From contig UQFE01000039.1 of the NCBI GenBank assembly GCA_900540255.1, positions 1-19,037 of the forward strand: a stretch of 19,037 bases of DNA, written 5' to 3'. The notes beneath the pieces were generated by a model. That model ran no database searches. It saw nothing but the letters and a program-made list of their open reading frames with translations, and was not told the DNA's origin. Positions 6,406 to 14,137 of this stretch are shown piece by piece. Position 1 is the stretch's first letter; every line of letters begins with the position of its first letter. This DNA is from an uncultured Clostridium sp. (GTDB taxonomy: Bacteria; Bacillota; Clostridia; Clostridiales; Clostridiaceae). The position numbers and the translations under genes were made by a program.

Positions 6406-7329
6406 ATGAATGAAAAAGTATCAGTATTACAAGTAGATAATTTATCAGTATCTTTTAGTATGTATAATAAGGGATTAAGTAAAAGAGATTTAGAAGTTAT
6501 ACATGAACTTAGTATTGATGTAAAGAAAGGTGAAATTGTAGCTGTAGTTGGATCAAGTGGATCAGGTAAGAGTCTTTTAGCTCATGCAATTATGGGAATA
6601 TTACCTGAAAATTCAAAAACAAAAGGTAGTATAAAATATTATAATGATGAATTAAATGAGAAGTATTTAAGAAAAGTAAGAGGAAAAGATATAGCATTTA
6701 TACCACAATCAGTAGATTTTTTAGATCCATTAATGAAGGTAGGAAAGCAAGTTGTTGGAATTAATGGTAATAAGGAAAGACAAAAAGAAGTTTTTAAAAA
6801 ATATAATTTAGATGATAAAGTTGCAGAAATGTATCCTTTTCAATTATCTGGTGGAATGGCAAGACGAGTTTTAATAGCAACAGCTGTAATGAATGAAGCA
6901 AAATTAATTATAGCTGATGAGCCTACACCAGGATTAAATTTAGAGCTTGCAATGGAAACTTTAAATAATTTTAGAGAAATTGCAGATAGTGGATGTGGAG
7001 TATTATTAATTACTCATGATGTAGATTTAGCTTTAAATGTTGCTGATAGAATTGCAGTTTTTTATTCTGGTACTATAGTTGAAATTGCACAAGTTGAGGA
7101 TTTTATAAAAGGAAAAGATGCATTAAGACATCCTTATAGTAAAGCTTTTATAGATGCTTTGCCACAAAATAAATTTAAGGAGTTGCCAGGGTATCAACCT
7201 TATGCAGGCAATCTTCCAAAGGGATGTTTGTTTAGAGATAGATGTTCATTAAAAACAGATGAGTGTTGTATGGAGATTAAAATGAGAAAAGTAAGAGATG
7301 GTGAGGTGAGGTGTATTAATGCTACTTGA
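6406..7329 (+). CDS. ABC importer ATPase 1 (NikD/DppD-like)
   Basis: The start is set at ATG 6406 (307 residues) because GAGGAG (6393-6398) lies 7 nt upstream. In-frame ATGs at 6391 and 6400 precede or overlap that site. Motifs in order: Walker A GSSGSGKS (49-56), Q-loop Gln101, signature LSGGM (147-151), Walker B LIIADE (167-172) and switch His204. The C-terminal extension has the oligopeptide/nickel-type region HPYSKAFIDALP (242-253) and a cysteine cluster (Cys274, 280, 287, 288, 303) in the GCLFRDRC context, which may hold a metal or an iron-sulfur cluster as proposed for some DppD proteins. The signature reads LSGGMARR rather than LSGGMRQR. Its 3' end overlaps the second ATPase gene by 11 nt. 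Confidence 0.9.
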   Translation: MNEKVSVLQVDNLSVSFSMYNKGLSKRDLEVIHELSIDVKKGEIVAVVGSSGSGKSLLAHAIMGILPENSKTKGSIKYYNDELNEKYLRKVRGKDIAFIPQSVDFLDPLMKVGKQVVGINGNKERQKEVFKKYNLDDKVAEMYPFQLSGGMARRVLIATAVMNEAKLIIADEPTPGLNLELAMETLNNFREIADSGCGVLLITHDVDLALNVADRIAVFYSGTIVEIAQVEDFIKGKDALRHPYSKAFIDALPQNKFKELPGYQPYAGNLPKGCLFRDRCSLKTDECCMEIKMRKVRDGEVRCINAT

Positions 7330-7942
7330 GGTTAAAAATATAAGCTATAGGTATAGTAAAAGTTCTAAATGGATACTTAAAGATGTTAGTTTCACAGTTG
7401 ATTCTAAAGAAAGAGTAGCATTAGTTGGACCATCAGGTTATGGAAAAAGTACATTATCAAAAATAATATCAGGATACATAAAGCCTGATAAGGGAGAAGT
7501 TTTATGGGATGGAAAGCCAACTCCTGAAAAATGTTATTGTCCAATTCAAATGATTTATCAGCATCCAGAACAATCTGTTAATCCAAGATGGAAGATGGAT
7601 AAGATACTAAATGAAGGTTGGAATGTAGATGATAATTTATTAGAGCAGATGGGAATAGAAAAATCATGGTTAAATAGATGGCCTAATGAACTATCTGGGG
7701 GAGAATTACAAAGGTTCTGTATAGCAAGGGTATTAGGTCCAGAAACTAAGTTTTTAGTTTGTGATGAAATAAGTACCATGCTTGATGTTATTACTCAAGC
7801 ACAAATTTGGAACTTATTATTGAAAATATCTCATAAAAATAATATAGGAATGTTAGTAGTTACTCATAATATGGATTTGGCTAGGAAAGTATGTAATAGA
7901 ATTATAGAATTACCTAAAATAAATAATAAATTAGGAATTTAA
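7319..7942 (+). CDS. ABC importer ATPase 2 (NikE/DppF-like, short)
   Basis: The 207-residue ATPase carries all catalytic motifs: Walker A GPSGYGKS (37-44), Gln81, signature LSGGE (125-129), Walker B FLVCDE (145-150) and His183. After Walker B it reads ISTMLD where many family members read PTSALD. It stops soon after the nucleotide domain and lacks the C-terminal oligopeptide/nickel extension with HPY and Cys residues that its partner has, so it is about 60-100 residues shorter than OppF/DppF. The end is an ordinary stop with no sign of a frameshift, so I regard it as a natural short form. Purine-rich GGTGAGGTGAGGTG lies upstream of ATG 7319, inside the preceding gene. It is the last gene of the operon. 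Confidence 0.88.
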   Translation: MLLEVKNISYRYSKSSKWILKDVSFTVDSKERVALVGPSGYGKSTLSKIISGYIKPDKGEVLWDGKPTPEKCYCPIQMIYQHPEQSVNPRWKMDKILNEGWNVDDNLLEQMGIEKSWLNRWPNELSGGELQRFCIARVLGPETKFLVCDEISTMLDVITQAQIWNLLLKISHKNNIGMLVVTHNMDLARKVCNRIIELPKINNKLGI

Positions 7943-8060
7943 TAAAATTAAAATGAATAAGAGTATTAAAGTTAAAGAGTTTTTTATTTAAATTTAAGTA
8001 AGATATTAGTTTTAGAAGGTTTATTTATGGTGATAAAAAATATATTAAATTAAAATATAG

Positions 8061-8114
8061 AAAGAGAGTTGATGATAGTGGATTTTTATTCACTAATAGG
8101 TTAGCTCTCTTTTT
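8061..8114 (+). terminator. Terminator of the importer operon
   Basis: AAAGAGAG (8061-8068) pairs with CTCTCTTT (8105-8112), with an inner TAGTG/CACTA helix (8076-8080/8091-8095), and runs into Ts (8110-8114). In the 382-bp gap 7943-8324 the only structures seen are this and the promoter at 8241-8269; the rest is AT-rich with no ORF of note. Confidence 0.72.
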
Positions 8115-8240
8115 AAATATGAATTATAACATAATAAAAAATATATTTAGAAAATAGAAGAAAAATAGAGGATATATTCTTCTAAAGAGAATAAATGAGG
8201 AAATTAAGAAATATATAATTAAAAATAAAGAAAATCAAGT

Positions 8241-8269
8241 TTGATAAAGGGTAATTAATACTATATAAT
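8241..8269 (+). promoter_or_regulatory. Sigma-A-type promoter of the AIM24-family gene
   Basis: TTGATA (8241-8246), exactly 17 bp, then a perfect TATAAT (8264-8269). It lies 55 bp upstream of ATG 8325, whose ribosome-binding site GGAGG is at 8314-8318. Confidence 0.8.
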
Positions 8270-8324
8270 ATAATTAATTAAAGTGCTTAATGGCATTTAG
8301 AATAATATATATTGGAGGATATAA

Positions 8325-9011
8325 ATGGAATATAATATTTTTGGAGGAAATTTACCAGCGGTAACAATAAAGCTTAACCAAGGAGAAAGTATTTATACAC
8401 AATCAGGTGGAATGACTTGGATGAGTGAAAATATGGAGATGAGCACAAATATGAAAGGGGGATTATTTAAGGGGGTAGGGCGTATGTTATCAGGTGATTC
8501 TATATTTATGGCAACATATACAGCAAAAAAATATCCAGGTGAAATAACAATATCAGCAACATTTCCAGGTGAGATAATAGTTTTAGATTTATCTGATGGA
8601 AGAGAATATGTATGTCAAAAAAGTGCATTTTTATGTGCAGAACCAAGTGTAAATCTTTCAGTTACCACTAATAAGAGTATAAAGGGTGGGTTCTTTGGTG
8701 GAGAAGGCTTTATAATGCAAGAAGTAAAAGGAAGAGGTAAAGTATTTCTTGAAATTGATGGAAGTGTAGTTGTAAAGGAGTTAAATCATGGAGAAAAGCT
8801 AATAGTTGATACGGGACATATAGCTGCTTATGAGAGAAGTGTAAAATATGATGCAAAAATGGTAAAGGGATTTAAAAATATGCTATTTGGTGGAGAAGGA
8901 CTATTTTTAACAACATTAACAGGTCCAGGAAAAGTTTACCTTCAAACAATGACAATGCCAAGTTTTGCAGAAAGAATAATGCCATACATGCCATTATCAA
9001 ATAATAAATAA
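8325..9011 (+). CDS. AIM24-family (TIGR00266/DUF124) protein
   Basis: The 228-residue protein matches the AIM24/TIGR00266 family from its first residues. YNIFGGNLPAVTIKLNQGES is followed by SGGMTWMSENMEM, GGLFKGVGRMLSGDSIF, then repeats of the same beta-rich pattern with Gly-Gly turns (GGFFGGEGF, LFGGEGLFL) and ISATFPGEIIVLDL. The family is a beta-sandwich scaffold of unclear function in bacteria; the eukaryotic relative is a mitochondrial inner-membrane organisation factor. There is no signal peptide or membrane helix, so the protein is probably cytosolic. The gene has its own promoter and terminator and is a monocistronic unit. The family call is firm; no biochemical role can be given. Confidence 0.9.
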   Translation: MEYNIFGGNLPAVTIKLNQGESIYTQSGGMTWMSENMEMSTNMKGGLFKGVGRMLSGDSIFMATYTAKKYPGEITISATFPGEIIVLDLSDGREYVCQKSAFLCAEPSVNLSVTTNKSIKGGFFGGEGFIMQEVKGRGKVFLEIDGSVVVKELNHGEKLIVDTGHIAAYERSVKYDAKMVKGFKNMLFGGEGLFLTTLTGPGKVYLQTMTMPSFAERIMPYMPLSNNK

Positions 9012-9025
9012 GATAAAAGAAAGAT

Positions 9026-9073
9026 AAAAAAGAAACTGTCGCAAAATAAAAATTTTGCGACAGTTTCTTTTTT
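9026..9073. terminator. Strong bidirectional terminator (TGTCGCA type)
   Basis: A perfect 22-bp stem (9026-9047 with 9052-9073) closes a 4-nt AAAA loop, with six As at the start and six Ts at the end. It separates the convergent genes ending at 9011 (plus) and 9101 (minus) and can serve both. Its stem includes CTGTCGCA, also found at the start of the repeat at 14138. Confidence 0.93.
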
Positions 9074-9100
9074 GAAATTATATTTACAAATTGCATATCT

Positions 9101-9328
9101 TTAGCTTGCTTTTTTATGGGCAGCTCTTGCAGCTTCTTCTCTGTGTCTTCTAGCATACCATTCTTCACAAATATCATCAAATTTCTTTTCTGTTAAATCA
9201 GGTTTAGACATCATAGAAGTAAATGGTGCATATTTACGTGTCTTAGTGTAGAATTTTTTTACTAAAATATGATCTTTCTTATATTCAAATTTGTAGTCTT
9301 GATATTTGTCATAATTATAAATTACCAT
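9101..9328 (-). CDS. Small basic/acidic hypothetical protein
   Basis: The preferred start is the ATG whose first base is 9328 (75 residues). The longer reading from 9346 has no ribosome-binding site, while GAGAGTGA precedes the inner ATG. The product begins MVIYNYDKYQDYKFEYKKD and ends in a basic, Ala-rich helix EEWYARRHREEAARAAHKK. It contains eight tyrosines and one cysteine (Cys54), with no membrane segment. I do not recognise a family. It is a stand-alone minus-strand gene between the bidirectional terminator and a promoter carrying two 10-bp repeats (9413-9441). It looks like a real small cytosolic, possibly nucleic-acid-binding or regulatory protein, but the function is unknown. Confidence 0.65.
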   Translation of the reverse strand: MVIYNYDKYQDYKFEYKKDHILVKKFYTKTRKYAPFTSMMSKPDLTEKKFDDICEEWYARRHREEAARAAHKKAS

Positions 9329-9412
9329 AAAATCACTCTCTTTCATTTCTTTTAATTTTTAACATTGACAATATTAAATAAGACTTATTTAAAATATTTG
9401 ATAATCATGATT

Positions 9413-9441
9413 TCTTTGTACATATCTTATCTCTTTGTACA
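9413..9441 (-). promoter_or_regulatory. Two direct TGTACAAAGA boxes near the transcription start (operator candidate)
   Basis: On the minus strand TGTACAAAGA occurs twice, at 9441-9432 and 9422-9413, with start-to-start spacing of 19 bp, roughly two helical turns. The boxes lie just downstream of the predicted -10 (9452-9447), overlapping and following the expected start site, where a repressor would block transcription. The regulator is unknown. Confidence 0.5.
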
Positions 9442-9446
9442 AGTAC

Positions 9447-9475
9447 ATTATAAGCCTAAAATCAGTAAAATTCAA
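9447..9475 (-). promoter_or_regulatory. Sigma-A-type promoter of the small minus-strand gene
   Basis: On the minus strand TTGAAT (9475-9470), a 17-bp spacer and a perfect TATAAT (9452-9447) point toward the gene starting at 9328. The remainder of the 9329-9749 gap (9476-9749) is very AT-rich. It holds only a weak plus-strand promoter candidate, TTGCAA 9662-9667 with TATAAG 9684-9689 (16-bp spacer), for the next gene. Confidence 0.6.
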
Positions 9476-9749
9476 AAACGTATTAGTGATAATAAGATAG
9501 TGGTAGTGAGAAAATAAAAATCCTAAATATGTAATAATTAAATTTAAAGGAATTTTATTAAATTTAAAGTTGTGTAACTTTATTTGGAAAAAATTTATAA
9601 TTTAATTAAAATATTTAAAATTAATATTATAAAAATTATATGATATAAATAAATTTTTTACTTGCAATAAATATAAAAAAATATATAAGTGTCTTTTAAT
9701 TTAGATAATCATAAAATAGTATAAAGTTATATAATTTGGAGGAGAGTTT

Positions 9750-10364
9750 GTGGGTAAAAAGAAAAGATATAAAAGTTGTAATTTTAATAAATTTAGCAAT
9801 TTTACTATTCCTCCATGTGCAGAATTTTTAGGAAGTAATAATCCATTTGTTAAAGATGGAAAATTTATTTATAAGAATTTGAATAGGGTATATTTCTTTT
9901 TAACATTTAATTATTCAATGCTTAATAATGTAGATTATGATACATTAAATCCAAGTACTTTTAATTTTATAACAAATGGTAATCTTCAAATAGAATTATA
10001 TTGTTTTTTAATTGGATTATATATTAATGAAATTGAAAAAGGAAATATAAAATATGATTCAAAAGTAAGTATACATGATGACAAAAATGCTGATAAATTT
10101 ATAAAGGAAGTTATGGAAAGTAATTATGATTTAAACGAATCATTTGTTCCTGCATTAACATATACAATTTCAAATTCTAATGCAATACTTGCATTTTATA
10201 CAGGAGTTATTAATATAAGTATGACTAATTTTTATATTATGCTTATGTTAAGTAGATTTTATAGTGACTATGGATTATTATTTTCTGATAATTCATATGT
10301 AACTAATGATTTCATAAATAGAACGCTTGCTAATATTTATTTTGAATTTAATCAATATAGATAA
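9750..10364 (+). CDS. Unknown 204-residue protein, aromatic- and Asn-rich
   Basis: The start is GTG 9750, set by a strong GGAGGAGAG (9738-9746). The N-terminus is basic (MGKKKRYK) with Cys10 and Cys23 in a Phe/Asn-rich stretch. Residues 81-92 and about 132-170 are hydrophobic (LYCFLIGLYI; FVPALTYTISNSNAILAFYTG; MTNFYIMLMLSRFY) but interrupted by polar residues, so they look more like buried helices than clear membrane spans. I recognise no family or catalytic motif. Codon use resembles the neighbours, and no sign of a frameshift is visible. It may share a transcript with the FliB-like gene 98 bp downstream, but an imperfect inverted repeat (10363-10428) lies between them. Confidence 0.7.
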   Translation: MGKKKRYKSCNFNKFSNFTIPPCAEFLGSNNPFVKDGKFIYKNLNRVYFFLTFNYSMLNNVDYDTLNPSTFNFITNGNLQIELYCFLIGLYINEIEKGNIKYDSKVSIHDDKNADKFIKEVMESNYDLNESFVPALTYTISNSNAILAFYTGVINISMTNFYIMLMLSRFYSDYGLLFSDNSYVTNDFINRTLANIYFEFNQYR

Positions 10365-10462
10365 ATCAATTTCATAGAACACTTGATACTATAATTAATA
10401 AATATTAAAATGAATTTTATGAAAGATTTAAAAGGCAATAAACATCAGATGTGAGGTAAAAA

Positions 10463-11620
10463 ATGAAAATACGAGTACCAAATTATTTTAAGGATTTTAA
10501 ATGCATAGCTTCAAAGTGTGAAGATACATGTTGTGCTGGATGGGGAATAGTAATTGATGATGAAGCACTTGAAAAATATCAAAAAGTTCAAGGGGATTTT
10601 GGTGATAGATTAAGAAGGGAAATAGTACATGAAGGTGGAGAAAATATATTTATATTAAAAGATAATAATTGTCCATTTTTGAATGAAAATAAATTATGTG
10701 ATATATATAAAGAAGTTGGAGAAGATGCTCTTTGTTATACTTGCAAGCAATATCCAAGGTATATAGAAGAATTTGGTGGAGTAAGAGAAATTGGAATTTC
10801 TTTATCATGTCCAGAAGCTGCAAGAATAATTTTAGGAAATTCAAAAAAGACAACTTTTGAATTAAGTGAAAATAATGAAGAAATAAGCAATTATAATGAT
10901 ATTAATGCTAATTTATATTTACAGTTATTACAAAGTAGAAAGATTGTATTAGATATTATCCAAGACAGAAACATAGATTTAAATGTTAGGGCTGTAATTA
11001 CACTTAAATTTATTGATGAAGTTCAAGAGAAAATTGATGAAAATGAAATAACAGCAATAAAAGATGTTAGAGAAAAATTTTCAAATGAAGATTTTATAAA
11101 TGAATTTATTAAAGAATTAGATAAATATAAAAATAATAAAAATAAGAAATATATTAATATCAAAGAGTTTTTTGAAGTATTTAAGAACTTAAAGCATATA
11201 ACACCAAATGATCCATTAGGATTAAATGATGCAATAAGATATTTTTGGCAAAGTGAAGAAGATAAAGAAATATATTTATCAAAGCATGAATCTTTTAACA
11301 ATTATTATGAAGAATGTATATATAAATTTGAAAATATATTAGTTTATTTTATATTTAGATACTTTATGAAAGCTGTATTTGATTATGATGTATTAGCAAA
11401 GATAAAAACAACAATAGTAAGTTATTTAATGATTAAGGAATTGTGTGTTGTAAAGTTTACTGAAGAAGGTAGATTAACAGATAGTGATATAGTAGATATA
11501 AGTCATATGTATTCAAAGGATATTGAACATTTAGAAGAAAATATCGAAAAATTAGCAGAAATATTTGAAATAAATGATGTTTTTAAAGTTGAAGAAATAA
11601 TAAATGTATTAATTAATTAA
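10463..11620 (+). CDS. FliB-family Cys-rich protein (flagellin lysine-N-methylase-like)
   Basis: The 385-residue protein has the FliB/YkgJ-type cysteine pattern at its N-terminus: Cys14, Cys19, Cys23 and Cys24 in FKCIASKCEDTCCAGW, Cys70 and Cys79 in NCPFLNENKLC, Cys91 and Cys94 in LCYTCKQYPR, and Cys116 in SLSCPEAA. These probably hold an iron-sulfur cluster or a metal ion. The rest is a helical, charged domain without recognisable motifs. GTGAGGT gives a good ribosome-binding site for ATG 10463. FliB proteins methylate flagellin lysines, but no flagellar gene is in this window, and clostridial genomes often carry such genes apart from flagellar loci, so the substrate here is uncertain. It is followed 32 bp later by a nitroreductase gene, likely on the same transcript. 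Confidence 0.82.
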   Translation: MKIRVPNYFKDFKCIASKCEDTCCAGWGIVIDDEALEKYQKVQGDFGDRLRREIVHEGGENIFILKDNNCPFLNENKLCDIYKEVGEDALCYTCKQYPRYIEEFGGVREIGISLSCPEAARIILGNSKKTTFELSENNEEISNYNDINANLYLQLLQSRKIVLDIIQDRNIDLNVRAVITLKFIDEVQEKIDENEITAIKDVREKFSNEDFINEFIKELDKYKNNKNKKYINIKEFFEVFKNLKHITPNDPLGLNDAIRYFWQSEEDKEIYLSKHESFNNYYEECIYKFENILVYFIFRYFMKAVFDYDVLAKIKTTIVSYLMIKELCVVKFTEEGRLTDSDIVDISHMYSKDIEHLEENIEKLAEIFEINDVFKVEEIINVLIN

Positions 11621-11652
11621 AAATAAAATAACTATGTAAGGGAAGATAATAT

Positions 11653-12291
11653 ATGGAAAATTTAAGTTTTATTTATAATAGAAAAAGTGTTAGAAAATTT
11701 AAAAATATAGAAGTAAAAGAAGAGGATATTATTAAAATGTTAGATGCAGCTATACATGCTCCATCACCAAAAAATCAGCAAACTTGGCATTTTACTGTGA
11801 TTCAAAATAATGAATTAATTAATAAAATAGCTGATATAGTAACTAAAAATCATATAAACTTAGCTGAAATGGCAAAAGAAGAAAAGCAAAGAAAAATTAT
11901 GATGAGTTTACTTTCTTATTATACATGTTTTAAAAATGCTCCAGTATTAATTATTGTATATTCAAAGGAATATTATATGATAGAAGAAAAAATACTTAGC
12001 GATAATAATGCAAGTGAGGAAGTTATTAATGAATTAAGATTTCCTAATTCAGCAGCACAAGGAATAGGAGCTGCAATAGAAAATTTCTTGTTAGCTGCAA
12101 CAGAACTTGGATATGGAACATGTTATATGACTGGACCTACTCATTCAAAAAAGGAAATTGAAAATCTTATTAATTTTGAAAAAGAAGAATATAATTTAAT
12201 GGCTATGATAGCACTTGGAGTATCAGAAGATGATGTTCCTAATTCACCACCACGTAAAGACTTAAAAGAAGTGGTTACATTTATAAAATAG
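11653..12291 (+). CDS. Nitroreductase-family FMN oxidoreductase
   Basis: The 212-residue protein shows the nitroreductase pattern: IYNRKSVRKFKN with Arg10, Ser12 and Arg14 for FMN phosphate and ring contacts, AAIHAPSPKNQQTWHFTVI (33-51), and the later helix AAQGIGAAIENFLLAATELGYGTCYMTGP. It ends with MIALGVSEDDVPNSPPRKDLKEVV, as in family members that reduce nitroaromatics, quinones or flavin-related substrates with NAD(P)H. The length is standard for the single-domain form, which works as a dimer with two shared FMN sites. AAGGGAAG lies 9-10 nt before ATG 11653. It probably shares a transcript with the FliB-like gene, and a terminator follows at 12303. The physiological substrate is unknown. 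Confidence 0.9.
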   Translation: MENLSFIYNRKSVRKFKNIEVKEEDIIKMLDAAIHAPSPKNQQTWHFTVIQNNELINKIADIVTKNHINLAEMAKEEKQRKIMMSLLSYYTCFKNAPVLIIVYSKEYYMIEEKILSDNNASEEVINELRFPNSAAQGIGAAIENFLLAATELGYGTCYMTGPTHSKKEIENLINFEKEEYNLMAMIALGVSEDDVPNSPPRKDLKEVVTFIK

Positions 12292-12302
12292 TCTTTAAGC
12301 AT

Positions 12303-12335
12303 AAAAAAATCTGATAAAAATATTCAGATTTTTTT
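12303..12335 (+). terminator. Rho-independent terminator after the nitroreductase gene
   Basis: AAAAAAATCTGA (12303-12314) pairs with TCAGATTTTTTT (12324-12335) in a 12-bp stem with a 9-nt loop. Symmetric A and T runs allow activity in both directions. Confidence 0.88.
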
Positions 12336-12470
12336 ATTATATAGAAATAAGTAGAAGTAAAGTGACAAGATATTAATAATAATACAATAAAATCTATAAA
12401 AATAAATATTATTAAAAATTAAAAAATATAAGATGTTTATGAAAAAAATGTAATATTTTATGGAAAAAGG

Positions 12471-12529
12471 TTGATGAATTAACAATTTTATAGTAGAATG
12501 ACAATAAATTAACTAATTAAAATAGTTAA
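12471..12529 (+). promoter_or_regulatory. Promoter and inverted repeat upstream of the AbgT-family gene
   Basis: TTGATG (12471-12476), a 17-bp spacer and TAGAAT (12494-12499) form a good sigma-A promoter. TTAACTA (12509-12515) and TAGTTAA (12523-12529) form a 7-bp inverted repeat around the expected start, a possible operator. No regulator gene is adjacent. Confidence 0.65.
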
Positions 12530-12549
12530 ATGAAATATGGGGGGATAAA

Positions 12550-14118
12550 ATGGAACAGAGAGTAGAAGAAAAAAATATTAAGTTACAAGATAAGAAAAAA
12601 GTATCTATAATTGAAAAGATAGGTAAAAAAATACCTGATCCAGTTATAATATTTGCTATATTTTATGTAGTAGTATTATTTTCAACACTTTTTTTAGGTG
12701 GAAAAACTTTTGAAGTTATGAGTGGTGATGGAAGTTATACAACTCATACTATTGAAAATATGTTTAAAGCAGAAAATATTCAATGGATATTTTCAAATGC
12801 ATTACTTAATAACTGGTTAGCATATGGTGGAGGAGTATTAGGGACAATTCTTGTTGTTATGCTTGGGGTTGGATTAGCAGAAGAATCAGGGCTTTTATCT
12901 ACATTAATAAAAAAGGTTGGATTAAAAGTTTCAGATAAGATGCTTCCAATAGTATTAGTGTTTTTAGGTATAATGAGTAGTATTGCTACAGATGCAGGTT
13001 ATGTAATTTTAATACCTTTAGCAGGGCTTTTATATGCAGGATTAAAGAAAAATCCAATTATAGGTATGGCTGCAGCTTTTGCTGGAGTATCTGCTGGATT
13101 TAGTGCTAATTTAATTCCAGCAACACCAATAGATATAATAATTGGTAATAATGCTAAGATATTTGCAGAGGGACAAGGTGTTCCTTTTGTTAGTGCAGCA
13201 GGAAAGACATTAAACCCAGCCACTATGCATTATTATTTTGTAGTTGCTTCTACTTTTATGTTAGCTACTATAGGTGCTTTTGTAACTATTAAAGTAATTA
13301 AGCCAAGACTTGAAAAAGAAAGCTATACAATTACAGAAGATATGAACTTAAATGATTTTACAGTTAAGCCTATTGAAAATAAGGCACTTAAGTTTTCTGG
13401 ATTAGGATTCATAATTGCAGCTGCTTGTGTAATAGGATTATATTTTGGACCATTAAAAACATTTGTAAATGCAGAAACAGGTGCAAAAGTAACTCCATTT
13501 ATGGATAATATTATATTAATAATAACATTCCTATTCTTTTTACCAGGTGTATTTTATGGTTTTAAGGTTGGAAAGTTTAAATCAGCTAATGATGTAGTTA
13601 AAGGTATGTCTAAGCAAATGGGATCTATGGGATCAGTACTTGTACTTACATTTTTCTCATACAACTTCTTAGCATTATTAACTAAAAGTGGACTTGGAAC
13701 TTATATAACATATTTAGGTGGTAATTTATTAAAAGCTATGAACTTATCAGAATTCCCAATTCTTTTAATAATAGGTTTTATAATTATAACTGCTATAATA
13801 AATCTTTTTGTAGGTGGATTAACTTCAAAGTGGATGTTACTTGGTCCAATATTTGTACCAATGTTATATCAAGTAAATTCAAATATGACACCAGAAGTTG
13901 TTGCAGCTGCTTATAGAGTTGCTGATTCATCAACTAATATAATAACTCCATTAATGTCATATGCAGGAATCATATTAGTGTATATGAGAAAGTATAAACC
14001 AGAATATACAGTTGGTGATATGATAAGATTAATGATGCCTTATTCAATAAGCTTCTTAATTGGATGGACAATACTTTTACTAGGATTCTTTGCATTTGGA
14101 ATTCCATTTGGATTCTAG
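12550..14118 (+). CDS. AbgT-family transporter (MtrF/YdaH-like)
   Basis: The 522-residue integral membrane protein matches the AbgT family along its whole length. It has the N-terminal KIGKKIPDPVIIFAIFYV, GVGLAEESGLLSTL (106-119), the hairpin region SSIATDAGYVILIPLAGLLY (143-162), FSANLIPATPIDIIIGN (184-200), and the late signature DSSTNIITPL (459-468) followed by KPEYTVGDMI. Hydrophobic segments account for more than ten helices. The family includes p-aminobenzoyl-glutamate importer AbgT and the structurally known MtrF and YdaH, described as antimetabolite (sulfonamide) exporters driven by ion gradients. Which direction and substrate apply here cannot be told. GGGGGG (12539-12544) before ATG 12550 is the ribosome-binding site. 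It is a monocistronic unit with no peptidase (AbgA/B) neighbour. Confidence 0.92.
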   Translation: MEQRVEEKNIKLQDKKKVSIIEKIGKKIPDPVIIFAIFYVVVLFSTLFLGGKTFEVMSGDGSYTTHTIENMFKAENIQWIFSNALLNNWLAYGGGVLGTILVVMLGVGLAEESGLLSTLIKKVGLKVSDKMLPIVLVFLGIMSSIATDAGYVILIPLAGLLYAGLKKNPIIGMAAAFAGVSAGFSANLIPATPIDIIIGNNAKIFAEGQGVPFVSAAGKTLNPATMHYYFVVASTFMLATIGAFVTIKVIKPRLEKESYTITEDMNLNDFTVKPIENKALKFSGLGFIIAAACVIGLYFGPLKTFVNAETGAKVTPFMDNIILIITFLFFLPGVFYGFKVGKFKSANDVVKGMSKQMGSMGSVLVLTFFSYNFLALLTKSGLGTYITYLGGNLLKAMNLSEFPILLIIGFIIITAIINLFVGGLTSKWMLLGPIFVPMLYQVNSNMTPEVVAAAYRVADSSTNIITPLMSYAGIILVYMRKYKPEYTVGDMIRLMMPYSISFLIGWTILLLGFFAFGIPFGF

Positions 14119-14137
14119 TATTAATAATATAAAAGAT

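Noticed and set aside
7558..7779. Minus-strand ORF inside the second importer ATPase gene
   Set aside because: Antisense shadow of a conserved ATPase domain.
8061..8114. T-box or other riboswitch in the gap before the AIM24-family gene
   Set aside because: No conserved T-box or aptamer sequence is present. The structure lies before the promoter at 8241 and is better explained as the importer terminator.
8872..9180. Minus-strand ORF of 102 codons running through the terminator at 9026-9073
   Set aside because: It crosses a strong terminator and overlaps two better-supported genes in other frames.
10650..11301. Two minus-strand ORFs (10650-10853 and 11023-11301) inside the FliB-like gene
   Set aside because: Low-complexity, Leu/Ile/Phe-rich antisense products of an AT-rich gene; no initiation signals.
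12999..13223. Minus-strand ORF inside the AbgT-family gene
   Set aside because: Antisense shadow of conserved transmembrane segments.
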